This document shows, one piece after another, positions 15,363 to 24,171 of a DNA stretch of 32,966 nt (position 1 is the stretch's first letter; the number at the start of each line of letters is the position of its first letter). The translations under genes and the position numbers were made by a program. The stretch covers positions 1 through 32,966 of the forward strand of contig JAEYQM010000063.1 of NCBI GenBank assembly GCA_023410025.1. Reading direction: 5' to 3'. The stretch comes from Bacillota bacterium (GTDB taxonomy: Bacteria > Bacillota_I > Bacilli_A > ML615J-28 > CAG-698). The notes under the pieces were generated by a model. That model worked only from the letters and a program-made list of their open reading frames with translations, did not search any database and was not told the DNA's origin.

Positions 15363-16115
15363 ATGAAGAAATTCGTATATAAAAGAACTTTAGGTTTAAC
15401 AGATAAAGCATTATCATATTGTCCTGGTTGTACCCATGGAATCATCCATAAATTAGTAGGTGAAGTTTTAGAGGAACTAAACCTTCTAGATAAAGCAATT
15501 GGTGTTGCCAGTGTTGGTTGTTCTGTAATGAGTTATTTCTTCTTTAACTGTGATATGCAACAAGCAGCACATGGTCGTGCATGTAGTGTTGCAACTGGTA
15601 TTAAAAGAGTAAGACCAGATAATTTTGTATTTACATATCAAGGTGATGGCGATCTTGCTTCAATTGGTTTAAACGAAACAATCCATGCTGCAAATCGTGG
15701 AGAAAATATTACAGTTATATTTGTAAATAATGCCATATATGGAATGACTGGTGGACAAATGGCTCCAACTTCTTTGGTTGGTCAAAAAACAACAACTTCA
15801 CCAATGGGCAAAACTTCAATAAACCATGGTGGAACATTAAAAATATCAGAAATATTTTCAAAAATAGATAATGCATATTATATAGAACGTGTAAGTGTAC
15901 ATAATCCAGTTGAAATTAGAAAAGCAAAAAAAGCCTTAAAAAAGGCCTTTACATACCAAGAAGAAAAACGTGGATTTACCATGATTGAATTCTTATCAAC
16001 TTGTCCAGTAAATTGGGGATTAACTCCAGTTGAATCATTAAAATGGGTACAAAATAATATGATACCAATTTTTCCACTTGGTGTATATAAGGATAATGGT
16101 GAAGGTAATGTATAA
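15363..16115 (+). CDS. 2-oxoacid:ferredoxin oxidoreductase beta (TPP-binding) subunit
   Basis: A 250-residue beta subunit that starts 1 nt after the alpha stop. The N-terminal YCPGCTHG (Cys20, Cys23) and later Cys residues match the cluster-binding part seen in this family. The thiamine diphosphate site is GDGDLASIGLNETIHA (94-109) followed by VNNAIYGMTGGQ (121-132). The second half includes a Lys-rich helix, KKALKKAF, and SCP-like CPVNWGL. It carries the thiamine centre and, with alpha, the active site. Its last codons overlap the gamma start by 8 nt. Confidence 0.94.
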   Translation: MKKFVYKRTLGLTDKALSYCPGCTHGIIHKLVGEVLEELNLLDKAIGVASVGCSVMSYFFFNCDMQQAAHGRACSVATGIKRVRPDNFVFTYQGDGDLASIGLNETIHAANRGENITVIFVNNAIYGMTGGQMAPTSLVGQKTTTSPMGKTSINHGGTLKISEIFSKIDNAYYIERVSVHNPVEIRKAKKALKKAFTYQEEKRGFTMIEFLSTCPVNWGLTPVESLKWVQNNMIPIFPLGVYKDNGEGNV

Positions 16116-16644
16116 AAAAATTATAGTTGCTGGATTTGGAGGCCAAGGAGTTATGATGATTGGCCAAATTATTGCTCAACTAGCCAATTATAGAGGATAT
16201 GAAACTTTATATTTTCCTTCCTATGGTCCTGAGACTAGAGGAGGAACAGCCAATTGTACAGTAATTATATCTGATAAGTATATTAACTCACCAATATTTG
16301 ATAAAGCCGATATTCTAATAATATTGAATAAACCTTCACTTGATAAATTTATTAATAAATTAGAAAATGATGGAATTATTTTATATAATTCTAGCTTAAT
16401 TGGAGAAAATAATAAAGGGTTTGGTGTACCAATTAATGAAATTAGTACAACATTAAACAATCCAAAAGTATCAAATATGGTAATGTTGGGGGCATTTCTA
16501 GAATTAGTAAAGATATTTGAATTAGAAGATGTTTTTTATATTTTAAATGAATATCTAGGTGAATCTAAAAGACATTTACTAGATATAAATAAACAAGCAA
16601 TAAATTTAGGTATTAAATATATAATAGGAGAAAAAAATGCTTAA
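16108..16644 (+). CDS. 2-oxoacid:ferredoxin oxidoreductase gamma subunit
   Basis: A 178-residue gamma subunit. The ATG at 16108 follows a GGTGAAGG site; upstream in-frame codons from 16078 lie inside the beta gene and lack the conserved start. It begins with KKIIVAGFGGQGVMMIGQIIA, the GxGGQG signature, and contains YFPSYGPETRGGTANCTV (about 41-58), the conserved gamma motif. It completes the four-subunit enzyme. It overlaps the phosphate butyryltransferase start by 8 nt. Confidence 0.94.
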   Translation: MYKKIIVAGFGGQGVMMIGQIIAQLANYRGYETLYFPSYGPETRGGTANCTVIISDKYINSPIFDKADILIILNKPSLDKFINKLENDGIILYNSSLIGENNKGFGVPINEISTTLNNPKVSNMVMLGAFLELVKIFELEDVFYILNEYLGESKRHLLDINKQAINLGIKYIIGEKNA

Positions 16645-17533
16645 AAGTCTAGAAGAATTAAAAAGTTTTATTCCCCATATAAAAAAACAAAGATTAGTAA
16701 TTGCTGCCGCCCATGATGAAAATATTGTTGAGGCGATTGATGAAGCAAATAAACTTGGAATTATTGAACCAATTCTAATAGGTAAACAAATAGAAATTAT
16801 TGAATTATTAAAAAAATATAATATTGATTATTATAACTATACAATTATTGATTCTGAAAGTGATGAATTATCAGCATTTAAAGCTGTAGAAATGATTAGA
16901 GAAAATAAAGCAGATATCTTAATGAAGGGTTTACTTGATACTAAAGTACTACTTAAAGAAGTTGTTAATAGGGAAACAGGAATTAGAAGAAGAAAAGTTT
17001 TATCCCATGTAACATTATTATCATACCCTAATTTAGATAGAATATTATTTGCTACTGATTGTGCAATGATAATTAGTCCAAGTTTGGAAGAAAAAATAGA
17101 AATTATAGAAAATGTTTTAGAACTTTCCAAAAAATTAGATTATACAAAACCTTTAATTGGAATAGTTAGTGCTGTAGAAAAGGTAAATCCAAAAATATTA
17201 TCAACAGTTGATGCAGCTAGTTTAAAAGAAACTTTTATAAATCGTGAAGATTGTATTTTAGATGGACCTTTTGCCATTGATAATCTAGTTTCAATGGAAT
17301 CAGTTCACCATAAAGGTATAAAAAGTGAAGTGGCTGGAAAAGCAGATATATTAGTATTCCCTAATATAGAATCAGGAAATGTCTTCTACAAAACCTCAAC
17401 ATTCCTAGCAAATGCAACTGCTGCCGGAATTATTCTTGGGGCATCATGTCCAATTGTTCTGACAAGTCGAGCTGATTCGAGTGTATCAAAATTAAATTCG
17501 ATTATCCTATCGGTTGTTTACTATGCCAAGTAG
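16637..17533 (+). CDS. ptb: Phosphate butyryltransferase
   Basis: A 298-residue protein of the phosphate acetyl/butyryltransferase fold, at usual Ptb length. Recognisable stretches are ADILMKGLLDTKVLLKEVV (about 90-108), the region HVTLLSYPNLDRILFATDCAMII (shown as family pattern only, about 123-145) and LDGPFAIDNLVS with ADILVFPNIESGN near the C-terminus. It converts acyl-CoA plus phosphate to acyl phosphate. With the oxidoreductase upstream and butyrate kinase directly downstream, isobutyryl-, isovaleryl- or 2-methylbutyryl-CoA are the likely substrates. A GGAG site lies in the gamma gene before the ATG. Confidence 0.94.
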   Translation: MLKSLEELKSFIPHIKKQRLVIAAAHDENIVEAIDEANKLGIIEPILIGKQIEIIELLKKYNIDYYNYTIIDSESDELSAFKAVEMIRENKADILMKGLLDTKVLLKEVVNRETGIRRRKVLSHVTLLSYPNLDRILFATDCAMIISPSLEEKIEIIENVLELSKKLDYTKPLIGIVSAVEKVNPKILSTVDAASLKETFINREDCILDGPFAIDNLVSMESVHHKGIKSEVAGKADILVFPNIESGNVFYKTSTFLANATAAGIILGASCPIVLTSRADSSVSKLNSIILSVVYYAK

Positions 17534-18590
17534 ATTATTAATTATTAATCCTGGATCCACCTCAACAAAACTATCTATTTATGAAGACTATCATCGTATC
17601 TTTGAAAAAAAGATAAGTCATAATACAAATGTCTTAAATAGTCTTCATACTATATACGAACAATTAGAGTATCGAAAAAAAATAATTATTGAATTTTTAA
17701 AAGAACACGACATTCATTTAGTAACTATTGATGCTTTTGTTGGTCGTGGTGGAATGATTAGACCAGTTAAAAATAGTGGTGTTTATTTAATTAACCAGAA
17801 AATGATTGATGATTTACTTAGTGAAACTTATGGCTTTCATGCTTCTAACTTAGGAGCAATGATAGCATTTCAATTAGCTAATATAAATAATAAAAAAAGT
17901 TATATAGTTGACCCAGTTGTCGTTGATGAACTTGATGATATAGCTAGGGTAAGTGGTTTAAAAGGAATTGAAAGATTAAGTATATTTCATGCTTTAAACC
18001 AGAAAAAGGTTGCTAAAATGCATGCAACTTTGTTATCAAAAAAATACACAGAACTAGACCTAATTGTTTGTCATTTAGGTGGAGGGGTATCTGTTGGTTT
18101 ACACAAAAAAGGTCGTGTTGTTGATGTGAACAATGCCTTAGGTGGGGAAGGACCATTTAGTCCCGAACGAAGTGGAACATTACCAATTTTTCAAGTTTTA
18201 GAGTTTTATACTAAACATAATCTAACATTAGATGAAATGAAAAGTACTCTAGTTGGTAATGGTGGTCTTGAATCATATCTAGGGACAACTGATGGTAGAG
18301 TAATTAGAGAAAGAATTAATAATGGTGATAAAGAAGCACTTTTTTATATTAAAGCTATGGCTTATCAAATAGCAAAAGAAATTGGTGGACTATACTTTGC
18401 CAATAAAGGTAAAATTGATGCTATTTTATTAACTGGTGGACTTACCTACTTTGAAATATTAATTAATGAAATACTTTCATACTTAAAACCATATAATGTT
18501 TATATTTATTATGGTGAAAATGAAATGGAAGCAATGGCTCAAGGTGTGCTTAGAATTATTCATTCTCAAGAAAAGATAAATTTATACTAA
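17523..18590 (+). CDS. buk: Butyrate (branched-chain fatty acid) kinase
   Basis: The ATG at 17523 gives 355 residues, the usual butyrate kinase length, opening with LLIINPGSTSTK, the phosphate-1 motif of acetate/butyrate kinases; an in-frame TTG at 17514 is less likely. Other signatures are VDPVVVDELDDIARVSGL (about 125-142), FHALNQKKVA (about 150-159), VCHLGGGVSVG (about 180-190) and GGEGPFSPERSGTLP (about 206-220). It transfers the phosphate of the acyl phosphate to ADP, giving ATP and the free fatty acid. It overlaps ptb by 11 nt and is the last metabolic gene of the operon. No terminator is seen between it and the NamZ gene. Confidence 0.95.
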   Translation: MPSRLLIINPGSTSTKLSIYEDYHRIFEKKISHNTNVLNSLHTIYEQLEYRKKIIIEFLKEHDIHLVTIDAFVGRGGMIRPVKNSGVYLINQKMIDDLLSETYGFHASNLGAMIAFQLANINNKKSYIVDPVVVDELDDIARVSGLKGIERLSIFHALNQKKVAKMHATLLSKKYTELDLIVCHLGGGVSVGLHKKGRVVDVNNALGGEGPFSPERSGTLPIFQVLEFYTKHNLTLDEMKSTLVGNGGLESYLGTTDGRVIRERINNGDKEALFYIKAMAYQIAKEIGGLYFANKGKIDAILLTGGLTYFEILINEILSYLKPYNVYIYYGENEMEAMAQGVLRIIHSQEKINLY

Positions 18591-18603
18591 AATAGGAGGT
18601 ACA

Positions 18604-19875
18604 ATGAAAAAAATACTAGCTATTCTACTATTAGCAATCGTACTTTGTGGTTGTGGAAGTAAGCAAATTATTGATGATGGTAAAGATGATGATCAAGTGG
18701 AAGATCCTGATAAAGATCAGGATACTAATCAAAATGAAAACAAGGTTAGATTAGGTATCGATAATATTGATGATCATCTTAACATATTTGAAGGTAAAAG
18801 GGTTGGATTAATTACAAATCCAACAGGTTTAAACAGTGATTATAAGTCAACAATTGATGTTTTATTTGAAAAGGTAAATTTAGTAAGTTTATTTGCTCCT
18901 GAACATGGTATTAGGGGTGAATTACAAGCTGGAAGTAGTGTTGCAACCTATAAAGATGGTAAAACTGGTTTGCCAGTATATAGTTTATATGGTCAAATTG
19001 ATAGACCAACAGATGCGATGATGGCAGAAATTGATGTTTTGTGTATTGATATACAAGATGCTGGTGCAAGATTCTATACCTATATTTATACAATGGCTTA
19101 TGCAATGGAAGCAGCTAAAAAGAACAATAAAAAATTTGTTGTATTTGATCGACCAAATCCAGCAGGTGGAGTTGAAGTTGAAGGAAATATTCTTGAACTT
19201 ACATATCGTTCTTTTGTAGGATATTATCCAATTGTACAACGTCATGGAATGACTATCGGGGAACTTGCAAAACTCTTTAATAAGGAGTATAATATTAATT
19301 GTGATCTTGAAGTCATTGAGATGTCTGGTTGGAAAAGGGATATGTATTATGATGATACAAACCTACCATGGGTTATTCCTTCTCCAAATATGCCAACAAT
19401 TAATACAACAATTGTTTATAGTGGAACATGTGTATTTGAAGGAACAAATTTATCTGAAGGTAGAGGAACAACAATTCCATTTGAGGTAATTGGAGCTCCA
19501 TTTATCGATGCTGAAAATCTGGCAAGTGCATTAAATGATTTGAATTTACCAGGTGTATATTTTAGACCAGCGTATTTTACACCTACGTTTTCAAAGCATG
19601 CAAATACATTATGTCGTGGAGTCCAAGTTCATGTAACAGATAGAACCAAATTTAAAGCTGTTAGAACAGGATGGGCAATGCTAGATGTAATTAGGGATAT
19701 GTATCCAAACGATTTTCAAATTCTAAATAAAACAAATACTAAAAATATGATGAATTTGTTAACAGGTACAAACTATATTACTTTAGATAAATATTCATTA
19801 TCAGAACAGTTTTCGATTCTAGACAGAGACACTAATACATTTAAAATTATAAGAAGCAGACATCTGATTTATTGA
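18604..19875 (+). CDS. NamZ-type (DUF1343) exo-beta-N-acetylmuramidase lipoprotein
   Basis: A 423-residue lipoprotein. The signal peptide ends in the lipobox LCGC (Cys17), followed by an Asp/Glu/Asn/Gln-rich linker (about 22-48) and the DUF1343 domain to the end. Family landmarks are GKRVGLITNPTG (about 66-77), LFAPEHGIRGE (about 99-109), the DIQDAGARFYTYIYTMAYAM stretch (about 149-168), FDRPNPAGG (about 182-190), VQRHGMTIGEL and WVIPSPNMPT. Family knowledge: NamZ removes N-acetylmuramic acid from the non-reducing end of peptidoglycan fragments. The gene starts 13 nt after buk with its own TAGGAGG site and shares the operon terminator. It is unrelated to the preceding pathway. It ends at a TGA stop. 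Confidence 0.9.
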   Translation: MKKILAILLLAIVLCGCGSKQIIDDGKDDDQVEDPDKDQDTNQNENKVRLGIDNIDDHLNIFEGKRVGLITNPTGLNSDYKSTIDVLFEKVNLVSLFAPEHGIRGELQAGSSVATYKDGKTGLPVYSLYGQIDRPTDAMMAEIDVLCIDIQDAGARFYTYIYTMAYAMEAAKKNNKKFVVFDRPNPAGGVEVEGNILELTYRSFVGYYPIVQRHGMTIGELAKLFNKEYNINCDLEVIEMSGWKRDMYYDDTNLPWVIPSPNMPTINTTIVYSGTCVFEGTNLSEGRGTTIPFEVIGAPFIDAENLASALNDLNLPGVYFRPAYFTPTFSKHANTLCRGVQVHVTDRTKFKAVRTGWAMLDVIRDMYPNDFQILNKTNTKNMMNLLTGTNYITLDKYSLSEQFSILDRDTNTFKIIRSRHLIY

Positions 19876-19881
19876 CAATGG

Positions 19882-19919
19882 GCCATAATTTAGATTCATA
19901 TTCTTTATTATGGCTTTTT
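19882..19919 (+). terminator. Terminator at the end of the oxidoreductase-NamZ operon
   Basis: GCCATAAT (19882-19889) pairs with ATTATGGC (19907-19914) and is followed by five Ts. It begins 6 nt after the NamZ stop. Confidence 0.82.
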
Positions 19920-19959
19920 ATTAATTATTTAGGAATATATTTGAAGAGGTGGTGATGGA

Positions 19960-20268
19960 ATGTCAATATTAGAATTAGTAAAGGAAGCAGAAGTTATTGC
20001 GGAAGAGAAAAAAGCTCAAGCAACAAAACTAGCAAACGAATTGTTTGAAAAAGCAAAGCAAGAATCAGAAGATGAAGTAAAACGATTATTTAGTGAATTT
20101 AATGAAACACAAAATTTCATTGATAACAAATATGATGAAATTATTAAAATTAAAGAAAAAGAAATAATCAACAAATACAAATCTAAAGATGAAGAAGCTA
20201 AAGAATTAGCAGCTTTGCGAAAGACTACTACTGTCGATTATATTATTAGAAAGGTTTTTGAAGCATGA
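19960..20268 (+). CDS. ntpF: V-type ATPase subunit H/G (NtpF-like)
   Basis: A 102-residue, almost entirely helical protein rich in Glu, Lys and Ala, typical of the peripheral-stalk subunit that pairs with subunit E as a coiled coil. It opens the V-ATPase operon, in the same position as ntpF of Enterococcus hirae. An AGAGGTGGTG site precedes the ATG. Its TGA stop overlaps the ATG of the next gene (ATGA). Assignment is from position and coiled-coil character as much as from sequence. Confidence 0.85.
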   Translation: MSILELVKEAEVIAEEKKAQATKLANELFEKAKQESEDEVKRLFSEFNETQNFIDNKYDEIIKIKEKEIINKYKSKDEEAKELAALRKTTTVDYIIRKVFEA

Positions 20269-22118
20269 TAGTTCCTATGAAGAAAGCCCATATAATCGTG
20301 CTTAAGGAAGATAAAACAAAACTCCTTACATCACTACAAAAATATGGGGTATTAATGATTATTGATGAAGAAGCCAGAGACAACCCTAGCAATCAAAATA
20401 CAATAGACAGGGCGGAAAAATCCATTAAGTTTATTAAAGAGTTTGCTAAGATAAAAAGACCTCTAGGATTCTTAAATGAAGTAAGTTATGAAGAACTTGT
20501 TAGTGTAGATCCCAAGAGAATAAAGCTTCTTGATGAAATCGAAAGTTTAGATCTAAGAATTATTAATTTAAAATCAAGTATTGAACAAAAACAACTTGAA
20601 ATTAAAAACATTCTTCCTTGGTCAGGTTTAGATTTTCCAATATGTGAAACTAACAGTTTAAAACATGCTGTCTTTAATTATGGATATATCTCTCCAACAA
20701 ACTCACTTGAATTAAATAAACTATTTATAGAAAATGATGTTGTCTTTAAATTTTTAGGTAATTCAAATGAATTAGGGAATGCTGTCTATTTCTTCACAAT
20801 CAAAAATGATTTAGAAATAACTGATCAAGCACGTCAACTAGGGTTTGTTAGTACAAGTTTAAAAGAACAGGATATATTAATTAAAGATGCAATTGAAAAT
20901 TATTTTTTAGAAATTGAAGGTTTTGAAAAAGAAATAGAAATTTGTAAACATAGATTATTGGAAATTTCTGATTCGCTTAAAGAACTTGAAATTTTAAATG
21001 ATCAATTAACGACATTTAATGAAGTTGAAAAAGTAAAAGGACAGGAAACTGATTTCGTAACAATAGTAACTGGATGGGTAAGAAGCGATAAACTTGATGT
21101 TTTAGAAAAATCTATCAAAGATTCAACTGAATGTTATGAATTAGAAATAAAAGATCCTGAAGAAGATGAAACACCACCTACATTTACAAAAAATAATCAA
21201 TTTGTTGAACCATTTGAAACAATAACGGATATGTTTTCAATGCCTAATCAAAATGACATTGACCCTAATCCATTTATGTCATTATGGTACTGGATATTAT
21301 TTGGTATTATGATGGGTGATGCAGGATATGGAGTTTTAATGATAATTCTATTTGGATTATTAATTAAAATCTTAAAACCTCAAGGGGAATCAATTAAGTT
21401 ATATAAATTATTAATGTATTCAGGTATAACTACCATTTTCTGGGGAGTAATGTTTGGAAGCTATTTTGGTGTCACATATAAACCAATTTTAGTTGACCCA
21501 ATGAAAGACCCATTGAAAATGTTAATTATTTCACTAATTATAGGTGCACTACATATTATTTCTGGAATGCTAGCAATGGCATATAAGAATGCGAAAGAGA
21601 AAAAGTATTTAGATATCCTATATGATCAAGTATCATGGATAATTGTTATTATTGGCTTAGGATTCTTATTCTTGCCAAACCTAGCAAATATTGGTAAGTA
21701 TATGGCTATTGCTGGTGCAGCTTTAATATTATTCTTTGGTTCAAGAGACGCAAAAAATATTTTTGGTCGTCTTGGTGGCGGAGCTTGGAAACTATATGGT
21801 GTTACTGGATATATGAGTGATATTTTAAGTTACTCACGTTTACTAGCTTTAGGTTTATCAACTGCCGTTGTAAGTATGGTTATGAATATGCTTGCTGGCA
21901 TGGTGCAAGGAAGTGCAGTAGGATTTGCATTTTCAATACTAATTTATATAATCGGTCATACATTTAACTTAGCGATGGGATTACTATCTGCTTATGTACA
22001 TGACAGCCGTTTACAATATATCGAATTTTTTGGTAAATTCTATGAAGGTGGAGGATATAAATTTGAACCACTTTCACTTAAAACAAAACATATAAAAAAA
22101 GTAAATATTAAGAAATAG
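20265..22118 (+). CDS. ntpI: V-type ATPase subunit I/a
   Basis: A 617-residue stator subunit. The N-terminal half (about 1-320) is cytosolic and coiled-coil rich, linking to the peripheral stalks. The C-terminal half has seven to eight membrane helices beginning near WYWILFGIMMGDAGYG (about 341-356). Conserved segments include GVTGYMSDILSYSRLLALGL (about 513-532) and HDSRLQYIEFFGKFYEGGG (about 580-598), whose Arg lies in the ion path. It forms the two half-channels against the K ring. The start overlaps the previous stop by 4 nt. Confidence 0.95.
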   Translation: MIVPMKKAHIIVLKEDKTKLLTSLQKYGVLMIIDEEARDNPSNQNTIDRAEKSIKFIKEFAKIKRPLGFLNEVSYEELVSVDPKRIKLLDEIESLDLRIINLKSSIEQKQLEIKNILPWSGLDFPICETNSLKHAVFNYGYISPTNSLELNKLFIENDVVFKFLGNSNELGNAVYFFTIKNDLEITDQARQLGFVSTSLKEQDILIKDAIENYFLEIEGFEKEIEICKHRLLEISDSLKELEILNDQLTTFNEVEKVKGQETDFVTIVTGWVRSDKLDVLEKSIKDSTECYELEIKDPEEDETPPTFTKNNQFVEPFETITDMFSMPNQNDIDPNPFMSLWYWILFGIMMGDAGYGVLMIILFGLLIKILKPQGESIKLYKLLMYSGITTIFWGVMFGSYFGVTYKPILVDPMKDPLKMLIISLIIGALHIISGMLAMAYKNAKEKKYLDILYDQVSWIIVIIGLGFLFLPNLANIGKYMAIAGAALILFFGSRDAKNIFGRLGGGAWKLYGVTGYMSDILSYSRLLALGLSTAVVSMVMNMLAGMVQGSAVGFAFSILIYIIGHTFNLAMGLLSAYVHDSRLQYIEFFGKFYEGGGYKFEPLSLKTKHIKKVNIKK

Positions 22119-22131
22119 GAGAAAAATTATT

Positions 22132-22599
22132 ATGACAATGGGTACAATTATTGCAATTATCGGGGCAGCAGTAGCTGCAATTTTATGTGGAATCGGATCA
22201 GCATTAGGCGTTCAAATGGGTGGAAAAGCAGCAGCTGGAGTTACAGCTGAAAAACCAGAATTATTTGGTAAATTAATTATCCTTCAAGCATTACCAGGTA
22301 CACAAGGTATCTATGGTTTCCTAGTAGCAGTATTAGTTTTAGTTAGATTAGGTTTATTAGGTGGAACACCATTAGAATTAACTGAAGCACAAGGATGGGC
22401 TTACTTTGGTGCATGTATGCCAATTGCAATTATTGGATTAGCATCAGCAATTCTTCAAGCAAGAACAGCCGTTAGTGCAATTCATATGACAGCAAAACAA
22501 CCAGGAGCATCAGCAAAAGGAATGACAATGACTGCCATGGTTGAAACATATGCAATCTTAGCCTTACTAGCAAGTATCTTAATTTTATTCGGTTTATAG
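22132..22599 (+). CDS. ntpK: V-type ATPase rotor subunit K with Na+ ligands
   Basis: A 155-residue proteolipid with four membrane helices, a duplicated two-helix hairpin. The ion site is complete for sodium: Leu54, Thr57, Gln58 and Tyr61 in LPGTQGIYG, Gln109 in ILQART and the carboxylate Glu138 in MVETYAIL. These correspond to Leu61, Thr64, Gln65, Tyr68, Gln110 and Glu139 reported for E. hirae NtpK. It forms the rotating membrane ring. A TAGGAG site precedes the ATG. Codon choice is unusually uniform (GCA and GGA/GGT heavy), as expected for a highly expressed ring protein. Confidence 0.96.
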   Translation: MTMGTIIAIIGAAVAAILCGIGSALGVQMGGKAAAGVTAEKPELFGKLIILQALPGTQGIYGFLVAVLVLVRLGLLGGTPLELTEAQGWAYFGACMPIAIIGLASAILQARTAVSAIHMTAKQPGASAKGMTMTAMVETYAILALLASILILFGL

Positions 22600-22609
22600 G
22601 AATTAGTTC

Positions 22610-23224
22610 ATGGCAAATAGTTCAATATATGAAAAAATAAAAAGTATAGGAGAGCTTGAAGCCAATACAATTCTTGAGATTGGAAAGGCGAAGGCTAAGG
22701 AGTATTATGAAACTAAAGTCAATGAAGCAAAAGCTGAAATTGAAACTTTAACTTCAAAATACATGGATAAGAATGAAGATCGTAAAAAAACTAAATTGAC
22801 GCAAATCGAACAAGCTGAAAAACAAAAAAGTTTATCGCTTAAAAAAGATTTAATTAATGATGTTTTTAAAGAAGCAAAACAAAAATTAATCAAAATGGAT
22901 GATGCAAAACTTACTAGTTTTGTTATTAAATTACTTAAAAATGAAACTTTAAAAGGTGATGAATACTTACAAGTTTCAAAGAATGATTATAGTCGTTATT
23001 TTAAACTATTTTCTTCTGGAAAGGTTGAAGCTAGTTATGGAATATTAGATAAACTAGGTCTTCCTAAAGCAATTAAATTATCACAAACTCCAGCTTCAAT
23101 TGATGGCGGATTTATTATTGTAGGCAAAGAATATGATGTTAACTATTCATATGATACAATTTTAGAAGCAATTAAAGAAGATGATGAAACACAAATAGCA
23201 AATATGCTTTTTGGTGGAGAATAA
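22610..23224 (+). CDS. ntpE: V-type ATPase subunit E
   Basis: A 204-residue peripheral-stalk protein. The N-terminal ~110 residues form a charged coiled coil (IYEKIKSIGELEANTILEIG and onward), and the C-terminal part is a globular alpha/beta domain with GGFIIVGKEYDVNYSYDTIL (about 165-184). It pairs with the NtpF-like subunit to hold the catalytic head. The gene sits between ntpK and ntpC, the usual place. Confidence 0.93.
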   Translation: MANSSIYEKIKSIGELEANTILEIGKAKAKEYYETKVNEAKAEIETLTSKYMDKNEDRKKTKLTQIEQAEKQKSLSLKKDLINDVFKEAKQKLIKMDDAKLTSFVIKLLKNETLKGDEYLQVSKNDYSRYFKLFSSGKVEASYGILDKLGLPKAIKLSQTPASIDGGFIIVGKEYDVNYSYDTILEAIKEDDETQIANMLFGGE

Positions 23225-23225
23225 T

Positions 23226-24158
23226 ATGAATTATCCATATGCTAATGGAACAATTAAAGTAATTGAAAGTGATATTTTAGATAAATCTAAATTATCTAAA
23301 TTACTTAAAGTTGACAAAGAAGATTTTGTTAGGACTTTAATTGATAGTGGATATGGGCCAAACTCTGCAAAGAATATAGAAGAAGTTATCATGTATGAAA
23401 ATGAAGAAGTAATTAAATTATTAAATGAAATTACGCCTGACAAAAAACATACTGATTTATTCTTTTTTGCTTTTGATTGCTTGAATATAAAATCTTTGTT
23501 CAAACAAAAGATATTTAATATTAATCTAGATGTATTTTCAAAGAGTGGAACAATTGATATTTCTTTACTTAGACAATTAATAATTGATGAAGATTGTTCA
23601 AATGGACCAAAACAACTAATTGATTTTATAAAGAAAGTTAAAAAGGCAATTGAAGGGGTTACAAGTCCACGATTAATTAGTAGTATAATTGATCAACATT
23701 TTTATAGTTATGTATTACATGAAAATAAAAACCATACATTAAAAAAATATCTTGAATTAAAAATTGATATTGCAAATCTATCTACACTAATACGTTCAAC
23801 AAACCTAAACTTTAGTTTAGATCAATTTTTAGAGATGTTTATTGAAAATGGTAAGATCAAAAAAGAAGTATTTATTGAAGCATATCCTTTTAAAAAAGAA
23901 AAAGAATACTTATTTAATCCATACTATAATGAAAAATTTACAAAAGTTTTAAAATTATATGGAGAAAATAAAGATTTAAATTCATTTGAAAGACAATTAA
24001 ATAACTACCTTCTTGAATTCATGAGTGAGTTCAGAAATGATTCTTTTGATATCGGACCGATAATTTATTATTACCTAAAAAAGGAAGCAGAAGCTAGCAA
24101 TATTCGTTATATTTATGCTACTGTAAATCCCGAATTATCTGATCTATTAGATTACTAA
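23226..24158 (+). CDS. ntpC: V-type ATPase subunit C/d
   Basis: The ATG at 23226, preceded by GGTGGAGA, gives 310 residues beginning MNYPYANGTIKVIESDILD; the in-frame TTG at 23211 lies inside ntpE and is rejected. It is an all-helical, funnel-shaped protein that caps the K ring and carries torque from the central stalk. Sequence conservation in this subunit is low, and the assignment rests on length, helical pattern, the opening motif (NGTIKVIESDILDKSKLSKL) and operon place. Confidence 0.92.
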   Translation: MNYPYANGTIKVIESDILDKSKLSKLLKVDKEDFVRTLIDSGYGPNSAKNIEEVIMYENEEVIKLLNEITPDKKHTDLFFFAFDCLNIKSLFKQKIFNINLDVFSKSGTIDISLLRQLIIDEDCSNGPKQLIDFIKKVKKAIEGVTSPRLISSIIDQHFYSYVLHENKNHTLKKYLELKIDIANLSTLIRSTNLNFSLDQFLEMFIENGKIKKEVFIEAYPFKKEKEYLFNPYYNEKFTKVLKLYGENKDLNSFERQLNNYLLEFMSEFRNDSFDIGPIIYYYLKKEAEASNIRYIYATVNPELSDLLDY

Positions 24159-24171
24159 GAGAGGTAGCAAA

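Noticed and set aside
19872..19877. A perfect TTGACA overlapping the NamZ stop, as a -35 box for the V-ATPase operon
   Set aside because: No acceptable -10 hexamer lies 16-18 nt downstream, and a terminator hairpin follows at once. The V-ATPase promoter remains unidentified.
19873..20268. Mycoplasma code with TGA as Trp
   Set aside because: TGA ends the NamZ and ntpF genes exactly at expected family length, one overlapping the next start, and Trp is TGG throughout.
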